A DNA stretch of 64,000 nucleotides from JAJRXR01 sp041987545 (GTDB lineage Bacteria; Planctomycetota; Phycisphaerae; Phycisphaerales; UBA1924), in contig JBHIWH010000002.1 of assembly GCA_041987545.1 (NCBI GenBank), forward strand, positions 248,001-312,000. Direction: 5' to 3'. The notes below the pieces were generated by a model. That model saw only the letters and a program-made list of their open reading frames with translations. It ran no database searches and was not told the DNA's origin. How positions within the stretch are numbered: the first letter of the stretch is position 1; the number at the start of each line of letters is the position of its first letter. Positions 41,942-51,485 of this stretch are shown here, in pieces. A program made the translations under genes and the position numbers.

Positions 41942-43117
41942 TCAGAATGACTTCAACGCCTCCGTGATCGGCAGCCTGAGACATCGCACCGCCGGCGGGA
42001 TCGCCCCCACCAGCCCGACCACCAACCCGCACAGCACGCCGGCGAGCATCACCGGCGCATCGATCGTCAACGCGAACGCCCCCATCGAGAACCGCACCGC
42101 CAGCCCGTTCAGGAAGACCAGGCCCAGCACCGCCCCGATCAGCGCCCCGCACGCCGCGGCGAACACCGACTCCTCGGTCAGGTTCGTCACGATCGCCGCC
42201 CGCGTGTACCCCAGGGCCTGGAGCATCCCCACCTCGCGCACCCGCGCCGCGAACGCCGCGTACATCGTGTTCAGCCCGCCCAGGATCCCCCCCGAGGCGA
42301 TCAGCGTCGCGGTCACGATGATCATCGCCCGGATCGGCGCGTAGAACGACGCGATCGACGAGTAGTACTCCCGCTCGCGGATCGCGCTCAGCTCCAGGTC
42401 CAGCCGGCTCTTGGCCAGGAGGTCCACGTCGGCGAACGTCGCCGAGTCGAGCGTCACCACGACGCACGACAGCGACGCCTCGCGGTTCGTCGCGACCTGC
42501 AGGTCCGTCAGGGGGAGCCAGACCTCGGCGTCCATCACGGTGTTGGGCGCGCTGAACCGGCCCACGATCGTCCAGTCCCGATCATCAAAGTAGAGCGTTC
42601 GCCCGATCGCGAGCCTCTGGTCGGGCAGGCCCAGGCGCGTCGCCGCCAGCGAGCCGACCATCAGCTCGTCCCGCCCGCCCTGGGGCGCCCGCCCGTCGAC
42701 GATCTCGACCTCCGGGTGCACGAGCAGCGCCACCTCGCGCACGCCCCGCATCACGGCCTGCCGCTCGGCGCCGCCCGCCTCGGCGCGCACGGGCATCGCG
42801 GCGTGGATCTCGGGCGAGGCGTAGATCACCCCCGCCTGCTCCTTGAGCCCCGCGACGCTCGCCGCCACGATCCCCTCGACCGACGCGTCGATCTGCGACC
42901 GCTCGACGCCCTCCTCGCTGCCGGCGCCCAGGATCATGACGTTCTCGTGCAGCCCCGCGTCCTGGGTGAGGGTCAGCTGCATCCCCCGGACGAACCCGCC
43001 CGAGGCCAGCGCCAGCAGGACCACCAGCGACGAGCCGATCAGCGACGCCGCCAGGCGCACGCGGCTGCGCCCCAGGTTCCGGAACGCGTACGAGAATGGA
43101 AGCTGCCTCAACCGCAT
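41942..43117 (-). CDS. ABC transporter permease (FtsX/MacB type) 1
   Basis: 391 residues. Membrane helix near residues 20-45, a large periplasmic domain, then three helices from about 270 (IIVTATLIASGGILGGLN, VFAAACGALIGAVLGLVF, MLAGVLCGLVVGLVGAI). The C-terminus PAVRCLRLPITEALKSF is the classical 'P...A...PAEALR' end of FtsX/LolC/MacB permeases. It pairs with the neighbouring permease and shares one ATPase. These systems export or extract lipoproteins, peptides or drugs rather than import solutes. Confidence 0.88.
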   Translation of the reverse strand: MRLRQLPFSYAFRNLGRSRVRLAASLIGSSLVVLLALASGGFVRGMQLTLTQDAGLHENVMILGAGSEEGVERSQIDASVEGIVAASVAGLKEQAGVIYASPEIHAAMPVRAEAGGAERQAVMRGVREVALLVHPEVEIVDGRAPQGGRDELMVGSLAATRLGLPDQRLAIGRTLYFDDRDWTIVGRFSAPNTVMDAEVWLPLTDLQVATNREASLSCVVVTLDSATFADVDLLAKSRLDLELSAIREREYYSSIASFYAPIRAMIIVTATLIASGGILGGLNTMYAAFAARVREVGMLQALGYTRAAIVTNLTEESVFAAACGALIGAVLGLVFLNGLAVRFSMGAFALTIDAPVMLAGVLCGLVVGLVGAIPPAVRCLRLPITEALKSF

Positions 43118-43124
43118 TCGCTCC

Positions 43125-44276
43125 TCACGCCGCCCGCAGGCAGTCGGCGATCTCCCGCCTCGACGCCTGCCACGCGGGAACGAGCCCCGCGAGCACCCCG
43201 ATCGCCCCGCACACCGCGAGTCCCGAGAGCAGCAGCCCCGTGCTCGCGACGATCGGGATCGTCGTCCCCTCGACCGACAAGGCGAACCCGCCGACCCTGG
43301 CGACGATCACCGCCGCCACTGCCCCGATGCCGCCGCCGATCAGCGCCAGCAGCACACCCTCCACGATGATCAGCCCGGCCACCAGGCGCCCGGAGTATCC
43401 GAGTGTTTGGAGCACCGCGTGCTCGGACACGCGGCTCTGCACGCCCAGCACGATCGAGTTGGCCACCAGCGCCAGCACCGCCGCCAGGGCGCCCAGCCCG
43501 AGCCAGCGGGCGAAGCCGACCAGCTCGATGATGTCCCCCGCGATGCGCTCGACGAACGCCTTCTCCGCGAACGTCGCCGTCGGCTCCTGCGCCGTCCGGA
43601 ACTGCTCGTCGATCTGCTCGGCCACGGGCCCGAGCCTCGCCGCATCGTCCACCTTCACGTTGAACTGCGTCACCACGCCCAGCTGGTCCCGACCAGCGAG
43701 CTGCACGAACTCGAGGGCCGTGTACGCGACGTTCTGCTCCTGCGGGTCGTCCGAGCGGAACACGCCCGCGACCGTCGCCGTCACGCCCGCCGCGTCGAAA
43801 CGCATCCCGGGCTTGAGTCCCCTCCGCCGCGCCAGCGTCTCGCCCAGCAGCGCCGCGTCCGTCCTTCGAGACCACTCCTCGAGTGAGCCCGACACCATCG
43901 TGATCGAGCCCGCCCGCTCCTCGACGAACGCCTCCTTGGGCACGCCCCGGAAGATCACCACGTCCAGGCTCGTCCGACAGTTCGTCACCAGCACCTTGAT
44001 CGGGACCGCCGACACGACCCCCTCCACGCCCTCGATCCGCCGCTGGTAGTCCTGGGGCAGTTCGCTCGTCGCGGGGCAGAATCGGTCGGCGCGGTAGACC
44101 ACGAGCGTCGTATCCCGGGCCGTGGACTCCGTCGCGCGGGCCACGCCCCCGCTCATCGCCTGCACGGCCGTGAACAGAAACATCGCGATCGCGATCCCCG
44201 CCACCGTCAGCAGCGAGCGCACCCGGTGCCGGACCACCTGTCTCAACGCGTAAGGCAAGCATCTCAGGAGCTTCAT
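43125..44276 (-). CDS. ABC transporter permease (FtsX/MacB type) 2
   Basis: 383 residues. Same layout as its neighbour: N-terminal helix in HRVRSLLTVAGIAIAMFLF, a periplasmic domain with two conspicuous Cys (CPATSELP, NCRTSLD), three C-terminal helices and the ending PAWQASRREIADCLRAA. It overlaps the ATPase gene's 3' end by 4 bases and is 7 bases before the first permease, so the three are one operon. Confidence 0.88.
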   Translation of the reverse strand: MKLLRCLPYALRQVVRHRVRSLLTVAGIAIAMFLFTAVQAMSGGVARATESTARDTTLVVYRADRFCPATSELPQDYQRRIEGVEGVVSAVPIKVLVTNCRTSLDVVIFRGVPKEAFVEERAGSITMVSGSLEEWSRRTDAALLGETLARRRGLKPGMRFDAAGVTATVAGVFRSDDPQEQNVAYTALEFVQLAGRDQLGVVTQFNVKVDDAARLGPVAEQIDEQFRTAQEPTATFAEKAFVERIAGDIIELVGFARWLGLGALAAVLALVANSIVLGVQSRVSEHAVLQTLGYSGRLVAGLIIVEGVLLALIGGGIGAVAAVIVARVGGFALSVEGTTIPIVASTGLLLSGLAVCGAIGVLAGLVPAWQASRREIADCLRAA

Positions 44277-44977
44277 ACCCCCACCCCCTCGGCCGCCACC
44301 GTTCCGCGTTCCACCAGCCGCCCCTTGTCCAGGTGCAGCGTCCGCTTGGCGTACTCCGTCGTCTTCGGGTCGTGCGTGACCATGATGATCGTCTTGTCCA
44401 TCTCCTGGTTCAGGCCCTGGAGCAGCCGCATCACCGCGTGCGCCGACTCCTTGTCCAGGTCGCCGGTCGGCTCGTCGGCCACGAGGATCTCCGGGTCCGT
44501 CACGATCGCCCGCGCGATCGCCACCCGCTGCTCCTGCCCGCCCGACATCTGCTTCGGGTAATGATCCCGCCGGTCCGCGATGCCCACGCGCTCAAGCGCC
44601 TCCATCACGCGCGCGTGCCTCTCCTTCCGTCCCATCGCGTGCAGCAACAGGGGCAGCTCGACGTTCTCGTAGGCCGTCAGCACGGGAACCAGGTTGTACA
44701 GCTGGAACACGTACCCCACGTGCTCGGCCCGCCACGCCGCCAGCCCGTTGCGGCCCAGCGTCGCCAGGTCCACGCCCTCCACCACCAGCGAGCCGCCGGT
44801 CGGCGAGTCGATCCCGGCGATAAGATTGAGGAGCGTCGTCTTCCCGCTCCCGCTCGGGCCCATGAGCGCGAGGAAATCACCCCGCGGCACGTCCAGGTCC
44901 AGCCCGTCCAGCGGCCGGATCACGTTCTCGCCCTTCCTGTACTCCCGCGTCAGCCCGCGGCACTCGATCAGCGTCAT
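44273..44977 (-). CDS. ABC transporter ATPase (LolD/MacB type)
   Basis: 234 residues from ATG 44977. Walker A GPSGSGKT (about 39-46), Q-loop FQLYNLVPVLTAYENVELPL, signature MSGGQEQRVAIARAI (SGGQ), Walker B ILVADEPTGDLD and switch THD are all intact. The LLNLIAGID and NLVP pattern places it in the LolD/MacB group. Overlaps the membrane-fusion protein gene by 4 bases. Confidence 0.93.
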   Translation of the reverse strand: MTLIECRGLTREYRKGENVIRPLDGLDLDVPRGDFLALMGPSGSGKTTLLNLIAGIDSPTGGSLVVEGVDLATLGRNGLAAWRAEHVGYVFQLYNLVPVLTAYENVELPLLLHAMGRKERHARVMEALERVGIADRRDHYPKQMSGGQEQRVAIARAIVTDPEILVADEPTGDLDKESAHAVMRLLQGLNQEMDKTIIMVTHDPKTTEYAKRTLHLDKGRLVERGTVAAEGVGV

Positions 44978-46551
44978 CGCCCGCCCTCCCCGCGGTCCAC
45001 TTGCACCGCTTGCCCGTCCCGCAGCCCCTCGGGCGAGACGACCAGCAGCGACCCCGCGCGGACCGCGCCCGAGACCGTCACCCAGCCGTCCTCCTCGCCC
45101 ACGCGCTGCACCGGGATCGGGTGCACGACGCCGCGCCCACCCCGCCGATCCGTCACCGCCCACACACGCGCCGATCCGCCCGCGTTGTCGATCGCCGCCG
45201 CCGGCGCCAGAACACGGCCCGGCGCGTTGGCGCCGGGGCCAGCCGGCGCGCCCGCCGATCCGCCCCGCGGCAGGAACTTCACGCGCGTCAGCATCTCCGG
45301 CCGCAGCATGGGCGACGGGTTCTCCACCTTCACCTTGATCTCCAGCGTGTTCTTCTGCAGGTCCGCCTCGTGCGTCGTCCGCAGCACTTGGCCCCCGAAC
45401 ACCCGGTCGGGCAGCACCTCCACGACCACCTCGCACCGCTGACCTACGAACACGTGCGACGCGTCCGCCAGGGGCACGTCCACCCGGACCTGCAGCCGCT
45501 CCGGGTCGTACAGGTGCACCAGGTGCGCCGAGTGGGGCGAGTCCATCCCCAGCATCACCTTGTCCCCCACCAGCTTGAGCCGGCGCTGCACGTACCCGCC
45601 GATCGGCGCCCGGATCGTCATCCGCGACAGCTCCAGCGCCGCCTCGTCCCGCGCCGTCTCGGCGCGGGCCACCGCCGCCGACGCCCGCGCGACCGCCGCC
45701 CGCGCCGACTCCAGCGCCAGCTTCTCCTCGACCAGCAGGTCCAGGTGCCGCTCGGCAGCCCGCAGCTCGGCGCGGAGCCGCTCCACGCGCGCTGACAGGA
45801 TCCCGCGACGGGCCTCGAGCGACGCGACCTCGGCCCGCTGGGCCGCCGCACGCTGCCGCGCGACGATGACCTCCAGGTCCGTCGCCGCCCCGCTCTGCCG
45901 CGCCTCCTCCGTCCGCGCCGCCTCCTCGGCCAGCCGCACGCGGGTCGCCTCGGCGCTCTCGATCAGGGACGGCAGCTGCGCCAGCTCCGCCTCCGACTCG
46001 GCCAGCGCCGCTCGCCCCGCCTCGACCGCCCGCTCACGCTCCACCGGCTCGTCCCACCCGGTCCGCGCCGCGGCAAGCTCGGCCTCGCCCGACGCAAGCT
46101 CCGCCCGCGCCGCGGCCAGCTCCGCCTCCGCCCGCGAGAGCTTCAGCTCCGAGTCCTCGGATACCAGCCGCGCCACCACCTGCCCGGCCTCGACCAGATC
46201 ACCCTCGAGCACGTCGATGCTCTCGACCACGCCGTCCGCCAGCGCCGTGCACGCGACGTAGAACGGCTCGGCCTCCAGCCACCCCGCCGCCTGCACGGTC
46301 ACCCCGCGGCCGACGGGCGCCGACTCCTCGGCCTGCACGACGCCGGCCGCCGCCCCGCCCTCGCCCGAGGTGCGCTCGAACACCGCCTGCGTCACCTCGA
46401 CGCGCCGCACCGGGCGGACCGTCGGCCACGCCGTCCAGAGCACGAGACCCAGCGTCAGCGCGGCGACGCCGACGGGCAGGATGATCGCCACGCGGCTTCG
46501 GCGCGGCGCCGCGCCGGCGGATCCGCCGCCGGCCAAGTTCTTCGATTCCAT
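44974..46551 (-). CDS. Periplasmic adaptor (HlyD/RND membrane-fusion family)
   Basis: 525 residues. One N-terminal membrane helix (about 26-46), lipoyl-like halves (DGVVESIDVLEGDLVEAGQVVARL and RAPIGGYVQRRLKLVGDKVM), a long coiled-coil hairpin rich in Ala/Glu/Arg between them (about 150-300), and beta-barrel and proximal domains at the end. It is the periplasmic bridge of a tripartite exporter with the ATPase and permeases downstream. No outer-membrane TolC-type gene is seen nearby. Confidence 0.88.
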   Translation of the reverse strand: MESKNLAGGGSAGAAPRRSRVAIILPVGVAALTLGLVLWTAWPTVRPVRRVEVTQAVFERTSGEGGAAAGVVQAEESAPVGRGVTVQAAGWLEAEPFYVACTALADGVVESIDVLEGDLVEAGQVVARLVSEDSELKLSRAEAELAAARAELASGEAELAAARTGWDEPVERERAVEAGRAALAESEAELAQLPSLIESAEATRVRLAEEAARTEEARQSGAATDLEVIVARQRAAAQRAEVASLEARRGILSARVERLRAELRAAERHLDLLVEEKLALESARAAVARASAAVARAETARDEAALELSRMTIRAPIGGYVQRRLKLVGDKVMLGMDSPHSAHLVHLYDPERLQVRVDVPLADASHVFVGQRCEVVVEVLPDRVFGGQVLRTTHEADLQKNTLEIKVKVENPSPMLRPEMLTRVKFLPRGGSAGAPAGPGANAPGRVLAPAAAIDNAGGSARVWAVTDRRGGRGVVHPIPVQRVGEEDGWVTVSGAVRAGSLLVVSPEGLRDGQAVQVDRGEGGR

Positions 46552-46607
46552 GACGAGTCACTCCGGAGCCAGAGTCGGCGCCACCACTCGGGCGGCGCGC
46601 ACCTTCG

Positions 46608-47024
46608 CTACAGCACGAAGGCCCCGGCTCTCGGAGGACGCAGAAGACGATCCAGGTGCGGGCTCGGGCGTGACGCCGGCGCCTCGTCCAGTTGGACGTT
46701 CCGGGCCAGCCCCTCATCGAGCCAGCCACCGCCCGCCGACAGGCTCAGTGCCATCGGCGCCGCGCTCGCGCAGCAGGGCCGCGGGCAGTCGCAACCCCGG
46801 CCCGGAATGCCATGATCCGACGGAGCCACCGGGCCCGCGTCGTTCGCGGTCGCAGACTCCTCCATCGAGCAGCACGAGCGCGAGCCCGCGTCCGACGCTC
46901 CCGAGCCTGAACGCTCGACGGCCGGCTGCCCGCCCTGGCAGCAGCCGCACACGCCGATCGCCCCCGCCAGCATCGGCTGGACGAGCAATCCCCACGCGAC
47001 CATGACGCACATCAGCAGACGCAT
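46608..47024 (-). CDS. Cys-rich exported protein at the head of the export operon
   Basis: 138 residues from ATG 47024 (GTG 47036 is an alternative). A signal peptide (LLMCVMVAWGLLVQPMLAGA) is followed by Cys clusters: CGCCQ, CCS, CDCPRPCC. The C-terminal 35 residues are Pro/Arg-rich. Not a recognised family; the Cys pairs recall small metal-related exported proteins (DUF2946-like), but this is a guess. It precedes the membrane-fusion gene by 56 bases on the same strand. Confidence 0.6.
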   Translation of the reverse strand: MRLLMCVMVAWGLLVQPMLAGAIGVCGCCQGGQPAVERSGSGASDAGSRSCCSMEESATANDAGPVAPSDHGIPGRGCDCPRPCCASAAPMALSLSAGGGWLDEGLARNVQLDEAPASRPSPHLDRLLRPPRAGAFVL

Positions 47025-47034
47025 CGCTCGATTC

Positions 47035-47040
47035 ACTATA
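47035..47040 (-). promoter_or_regulatory. -10 element of the export operon
   Basis: TATAGT on the minus strand, 10 bases before ATG 47024, with TTGCAG 19 bases further upstream. The transcript would have almost no leader if this start is used. Confidence 0.4.
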
Positions 47041-47308
47041 CGGGCCGCCACCGGAGCGGCTGCAACGTGAGGCCAAACCTCGGCCCTGAGGCCCCCTATT
47101 CCGTCGGCGACCCACGCCCGCCCCTGAACCGTGGCCCCGGCGCTTGGCCGAACGACCCGGCCACCCACGGCCAAGCCCGCGTTCTCGGACGCCTCCCCAT
47201 GCGCACGCCCCGCACATCCCCGATCCCTCGCCGAGCCCGCCGGGCCCACGCCGTCCCCGCTCGGCCATCCGGCCGATACCCCGGGTGAGGCCATCCCGCG
47301 CGACCACG

Positions 47309-48838
47309 ATGCCACACGACGAACCCACCACCAAGCCCGCCGCCCCGCCCGACGCCGTCAGCTTCGACGACGGCGTGGACGAGAGCGCGCTGCTCGACCT
47401 CATCTCCGGCATCGAGTCGCGTCTGGGCGACCTCCGGGCCGCCCAGGAGCAGGTCGCCGCGGCCCCCCCGCCGCCCGACGACAACCCCCCCGCCGAGATC
47501 AGCGAGCCGGCCGACCTGGCCGAGCGCGCCCGCCGGATCGACCAGCGCGAGCGCGACCTGACCAGCCGCGAGCAGATCCTCGTCGCCCAGACCTCGCGGA
47601 TCGACGAGGAGTGCCAGCTGCTCGAGCAGGCCCGCGTGCAGCTCGCCGCCCAGCGCGAGTCGCAGCGGGCGCGCGTGGACGAGCTGGCCCGCGAGCGCGC
47701 CACCCTCGACCAGCGGGCCGCGGACGTCGAAGCCCGCGAGAAGGCGCTCGCCGCCGACCGCGCCTCGTCCCAGCAGGAGCGCGACCAGTTCGAGTCCGAG
47801 CGTTCGGGACTGGAGGAAGCCCGCGCCGAGCACGAGGCCCGCGAGAAGCACCTCGCCGAGCGTGCCGCCTCGCTCGACGAGCGGACCGCCAGCCTGGACG
47901 CCCAGAACGCCGAGCTGGCGGCCCTCCGCGACCGCCTGGCCGAGCAGCAGGCCGGCCTCGAGTCCGAGGCCCAGCAGTACGCCCAGCTGCAGGTCGAGAT
48001 GGCGGGCCTGTTCGAGCGTCTGTCCGAGGCCGAGAAGGCGGCCAGCGCCCACGCCGGCACGGCCTCCGACTCGCCGGAGCTCGATGAGCACTGGCGGTCG
48101 CTCGAGGCCGAGTGCACCCGCCTCAAGCGAGAGCTCTCCACGACCCGCAAGACGCTGCGCGAGGTCGAGCACGCCTCGAAGACGCGACCCGCCTCGGACG
48201 ACCCGCCGCCGCGGTCGGCGCCCGCGCTGCCCCGCACGCCGCGGGCGGTCTGGGTGTTCACGGCGAGCTGGCTGATGAGCGCGGCCCTGCTCGCGCTGGG
48301 CGTCGTCGTCGCGATGACCTCCGCGCTGCCCGCCCCGGCCGCGATCCTCCTGGGCCCCGCGTTCACCGTCACGCTGGTCGCCGCGGCGTACGTCGCCCGC
48401 AAGCTCCTCAGCCCCGCGACGATCGCCCTGGCGCTCGCCGCCTCGACGTTCGGCCTCTGGGCCCCGGCGTGGGTGGACGGGCTCAGCGAGGCGTTCGCGC
48501 TCTGGCAGCTGCCCTACGGCCCCCTCCCGGACGTGACGCACCACCTGGTCCCGCTGGCCGCCGCCGCCGCCGCCTGCTCGCTCGCGATGGCCTGGGCGCT
48601 GTACCTGACGACCAACTCGGGCCGCGTGCTCGGCGCCATGCTCCTGGCGACGTTCGTGATCGTGCCGATCCTGCTGGCGCCCGTCGCCGAGCCGGTGCCG
48701 ACGGTCATCGCGGCCGTCGTCTGGCAGGCGATCACCGCCGGCGCGCTGACGCGCTGGGGCCTGTCCACGATCGCCGCGAGCCAGCCGCCCGCCGCACCGC
48801 CCCCGCCCACGCTCACGACCCGCCCCGGGCTCGTCTAG
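47309..48838 (+). CDS. Coiled-coil protein with C-terminal membrane domain
   Basis: 509 residues from ATG 47309. Residues about 70-300 are a long Glu/Arg/Ala-rich coiled coil. A Pro-rich linker follows, then about six hydrophobic segments (from about 315 to 495: VFTASWLMSAALLALGVVV, AAILLGPAFTVTLVAAAYV, and others). It ends in a Pro/Thr tail. No signal peptide. No recognised family; a membrane-anchored scaffold is one possibility. Confidence 0.65.
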   Translation: MPHDEPTTKPAAPPDAVSFDDGVDESALLDLISGIESRLGDLRAAQEQVAAAPPPPDDNPPAEISEPADLAERARRIDQRERDLTSREQILVAQTSRIDEECQLLEQARVQLAAQRESQRARVDELARERATLDQRAADVEAREKALAADRASSQQERDQFESERSGLEEARAEHEAREKHLAERAASLDERTASLDAQNAELAALRDRLAEQQAGLESEAQQYAQLQVEMAGLFERLSEAEKAASAHAGTASDSPELDEHWRSLEAECTRLKRELSTTRKTLREVEHASKTRPASDDPPPRSAPALPRTPRAVWVFTASWLMSAALLALGVVVAMTSALPAPAAILLGPAFTVTLVAAAYVARKLLSPATIALALAASTFGLWAPAWVDGLSEAFALWQLPYGPLPDVTHHLVPLAAAAAACSLAMAWALYLTTNSGRVLGAMLLATFVIVPILLAPVAEPVPTVIAAVVWQAITAGALTRWGLSTIAASQPPAAPPPPTLTTRPGLV

Positions 48839-48860
48839 GGCGGCCGCTGGGCCCCGCCCG

Positions 48861-48869
48861 TGCTACGCT
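48861..48869 (+). promoter_or_regulatory. Extended -10 before nhaA
   Basis: TGCTACGCT (TGC plus TACGCT), 48 bases before the nhaA start. The same TGCTANNCT form precedes the accessory gene at 40120. Confidence 0.35.
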
Positions 48870-48917
48870 CTCGACCCCGAGCGCGCCCCGCCGGCGCGCC
48901 CACGGAGCCGAGCACGC

Positions 48918-50402
48918 ATGCAACTCCCCGAGCCCCCGAAGCCCGCGCTCTTCAAGGCCAAGCCGCTCCCCGTTGATCGGCTCATCCGCCCGTTCCAGGA
49001 CTTCGCGCGATTCGGCGCCGCCGGCGGCATCTGCCTCATGCTCGCCGCCATCGCCGCATTCATCATCGCCCAGACACAGCTCTACGAGGACTACCACGCC
49101 TTCTTCGGCCACGTCATCAAGATCGGACTCGACGAGTGGATCATCGACGTCCCGCTCGGCAAGACAGAGAAGCCGCTCACCCTCGAGCTCTTCATCAACG
49201 ACGCGCTCATGGCCGTCTTTTTCCTCTTCGTCGGTCTCGAGATCAAGCGCGAACTGCTCGTCGGCGAGCTCTCGACCATCCGCAAGGCCTCGCTGCCCAT
49301 CGCCGCCGCCGCGGGCGGCATGCTCTTCCCGGGCCTCATCTACGCCGCGATCAACTGGGATACCCCCCAGATCAACGGCTGGGGCGTCGCCGTCGCGACC
49401 GACATCGCCTTCGCCCTCGGCGTCCTCATGCTCCTGGGCAGCCGGGTCCCCACCTCGCTCAAGGTCTTCCTCACGTCCCTCGCCATCGCCGACGACCTGG
49501 GCGCCCTGGCCGTCATCGCCATCTTCTACACCGAGTCGCTCAACGTCGAGGCCATGCGGAACGCCGGGATCATCCTCGCCCTTCTGATGGCCCACAACTG
49601 GCTCGGGGTCAAGAAGCTCCACCCCTACATCATCCTCGGGCTCCCCCTCTGGTACTTCACGCTCGAGTCCGGCATCCACGCCACCATCGCCGGCGTCCTC
49701 CTGGCCGCCACCATTCCTGCCCGCGAGCGCGTGGACCCCGACGCCTTCCTCGAGTCCAACCGCAACGCCCTCGACGTCTTCGAGAAGGCCGCCAAGCAGG
49801 CCCCCAACGTCCGCAAGAACCCCGACCTTCTCGCCGCCGCCCGCACCATCGAGCTCAACTGCGAGCACATCGAGCCGCCTCTCTTCCGCCTCGAGCACAA
49901 GCTCGCCGCCCTCTGCGCGTTCGTCATCATCCCCGTCTTCGCCTTCGCCAACGCGGGCGTCAAGATCGCCGACGACACCGAGCTCACCAGCCGCGTCTCC
50001 ATCGGCATCACCGCCGGGCTCGTTCTCGGCAAGCCCGTGGGCATCTTCCTCGTCTCGTTCCTGGCCGTGAAGCTGCGGCTCGCCGACCTGCCCAAGGGCG
50101 TGACCTGGGGTCACATCCACGGCGCCGGCTGGCTCGCCGGCATCGGCTTCACCATGTCCCTCTTCATCGCCAACCTCGCCTTCAAGGACTCGAAGCACGA
50201 CCTCGACCAGGCCAAGATCGGCATCCTCGCCGCGTCGATCCTCGCCGGGGCCATCGGCCTCACCATCCTCCTGCTGACCAAGCGCCCGCCCCCGCAGGCA
50301 GAGCCCGCACCGGTCGCGGACCCGCCGACCGCCACGGACGTCGCGGACGCCGACGACCAGACCGCCCCCCCGAAGGGCGATCAGTCCAACGCCGGGTCGT
50401 AG
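48918..50402 (+). CDS. nhaA: Na+/H+ antiporter NhaA
   Basis: 494 residues, about 100 longer than the E. coli protein. It exchanges sodium for protons across the inner membrane. The hallmark ion-binding aspartate pair is in LAIADDLGALAV. ALFINDALMAVFFLFVGLEIKREL, ATDIAFALGVL, and the late AGIGFTMSLFIANLAF are all NhaA signatures. Around twelve membrane helices are visible. The extra length is a loop of about 80 residues in the middle (DPDAFLESNRNALDVFEKAA onward) and a Pro-rich tail. Its 3' end overlaps the convergent prepilin-like gene by 22 bases. Confidence 0.93.
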   Translation: MQLPEPPKPALFKAKPLPVDRLIRPFQDFARFGAAGGICLMLAAIAAFIIAQTQLYEDYHAFFGHVIKIGLDEWIIDVPLGKTEKPLTLELFINDALMAVFFLFVGLEIKRELLVGELSTIRKASLPIAAAAGGMLFPGLIYAAINWDTPQINGWGVAVATDIAFALGVLMLLGSRVPTSLKVFLTSLAIADDLGALAVIAIFYTESLNVEAMRNAGIILALLMAHNWLGVKKLHPYIILGLPLWYFTLESGIHATIAGVLLAATIPARERVDPDAFLESNRNALDVFEKAAKQAPNVRKNPDLLAAARTIELNCEHIEPPLFRLEHKLAALCAFVIIPVFAFANAGVKIADDTELTSRVSIGITAGLVLGKPVGIFLVSFLAVKLRLADLPKGVTWGHIHGAGWLAGIGFTMSLFIANLAFKDSKHDLDQAKIGILAASILAGAIGLTILLLTKRPPPQAEPAPVADPPTATDVADADDQTAPPKGDQSNAGS

Positions 50403-51358
50403 TACTCGTTGATCGGGATCCCGCGGTAGGTGATCGACCGGATCTCGAAGCGCGAGTTGTCCCGCAGGATCCGGTCCTCGATCGAGTCGTGCGAGGCGAG
50501 GTAGGTCTCGATCAGCGCCTCGTTCCCGCTCACCCAGCGGGCCGACCCGTCGGCGAACGAGATCTGCAGCCCGTCCTCGCCGTGGTTGTTCCACTCGTTG
50601 GGCCAGTTGGAATCGCCGTCCAGCCGCCCGGGGATCCCGAGCGACGCGGCGATGCTGCTCAGCTCGTCGTTGTCGTTGTCCAGGAACAGCGTCGTCCGCG
50701 ACGGGAACTGAGTCGTCCGCTGCGTCTTGAGCAGGCCCGGCGCCTCGTCCGCCTCGTCGTACAGGGGCACGTACGCCTCGGGCCTCGGCAGCCGGAACCC
50801 GAGCTGGTTCCGCACCGACCCGGTGTAGGGCGCGGGCGGCACGACCGTCCCGTCCGGGTATTTGCCCGGCGCGAACCACAAGAACATCTCGTACGAGTGC
50901 CCGCCCCGGTCGTCGTCCCGGTCCGCCGCGGGCGCGAACAGCTGCATCGGGAAGTCCTGCCCGACCGCCTCCGGCAGGTTCGCCAACGCCCCCGGCAGAT
51001 CGCTGAGCATCGTGTCCAGGTCGTTGATCTCGTTGACCGTGTTCGGGCAGATCCCCACGTCGTACGAGTCCAGGTACGTCGGGTAGAGCCAGCCGAGGTT
51101 GTCCTCGAACGAGTGGAAGCTCGGGACGTACAGCTCCTTCTTGGTGTCGTTGGAGTACGACTGCGCCGCCAGGCCCATCTGCCGCAGGTTGGACAGGCAC
51201 CGCCCGCGCTTGGCCGTCGCCCGCGCCGCGCCCAGCGCCGGCAGCAGGATCCCGATCAGCAGCGCGATGATCGCGATGACCACCAGCAACTCGATCAGCG
51301 TGAACGCCGCCGGCCGCCTCAGGGACCGACCCGACCTGCCCCCTCGACAATCACCCAT
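50381..51358 (-). CDS. Prepilin-like protein (type II secretion/pseudopilin N-terminus)
   Basis: 325 residues. A short basic leader precedes the prepilin cleavage/methylation motif FTLIELLVVIAIIALLIGIL (from about residue 19), as in the many prepilin-like proteins of Planctomycetota. The remainder is a globular exported domain with QMGLAAQSYSND and, near the end, GLQISFADGSARWVSGNEAL, the 'H..FADGS' type end common to these proteins. It may be anchored in the membrane or packed into a pseudopilus. Individual role unknown. Confidence 0.88.
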   Translation of the reverse strand: MGDCRGGRSGRSLRRPAAFTLIELLVVIAIIALLIGILLPALGAARATAKRGRCLSNLRQMGLAAQSYSNDTKKELYVPSFHSFEDNLGWLYPTYLDSYDVGICPNTVNEINDLDTMLSDLPGALANLPEAVGQDFPMQLFAPAADRDDDRGGHSYEMFLWFAPGKYPDGTVVPPAPYTGSVRNQLGFRLPRPEAYVPLYDEADEAPGLLKTQRTTQFPSRTTLFLDNDNDELSSIAASLGIPGRLDGDSNWPNEWNNHGEDGLQISFADGSARWVSGNEALIETYLASHDSIEDRILRDNSRFEIRSITYRGIPINEYYDPALD

Positions 51359-51485
51359 CCCGCGAGTCTAGCGGATCGGCGCGCCCCCACGCACACACCG
51401 CCCGGCTCCCCCATCTTCGCCACCCCTCCGGCTTCCGGATCCGCGACCCAGCGGGTATCCTGGCCTCCCACCAGAGGAGAGATCC

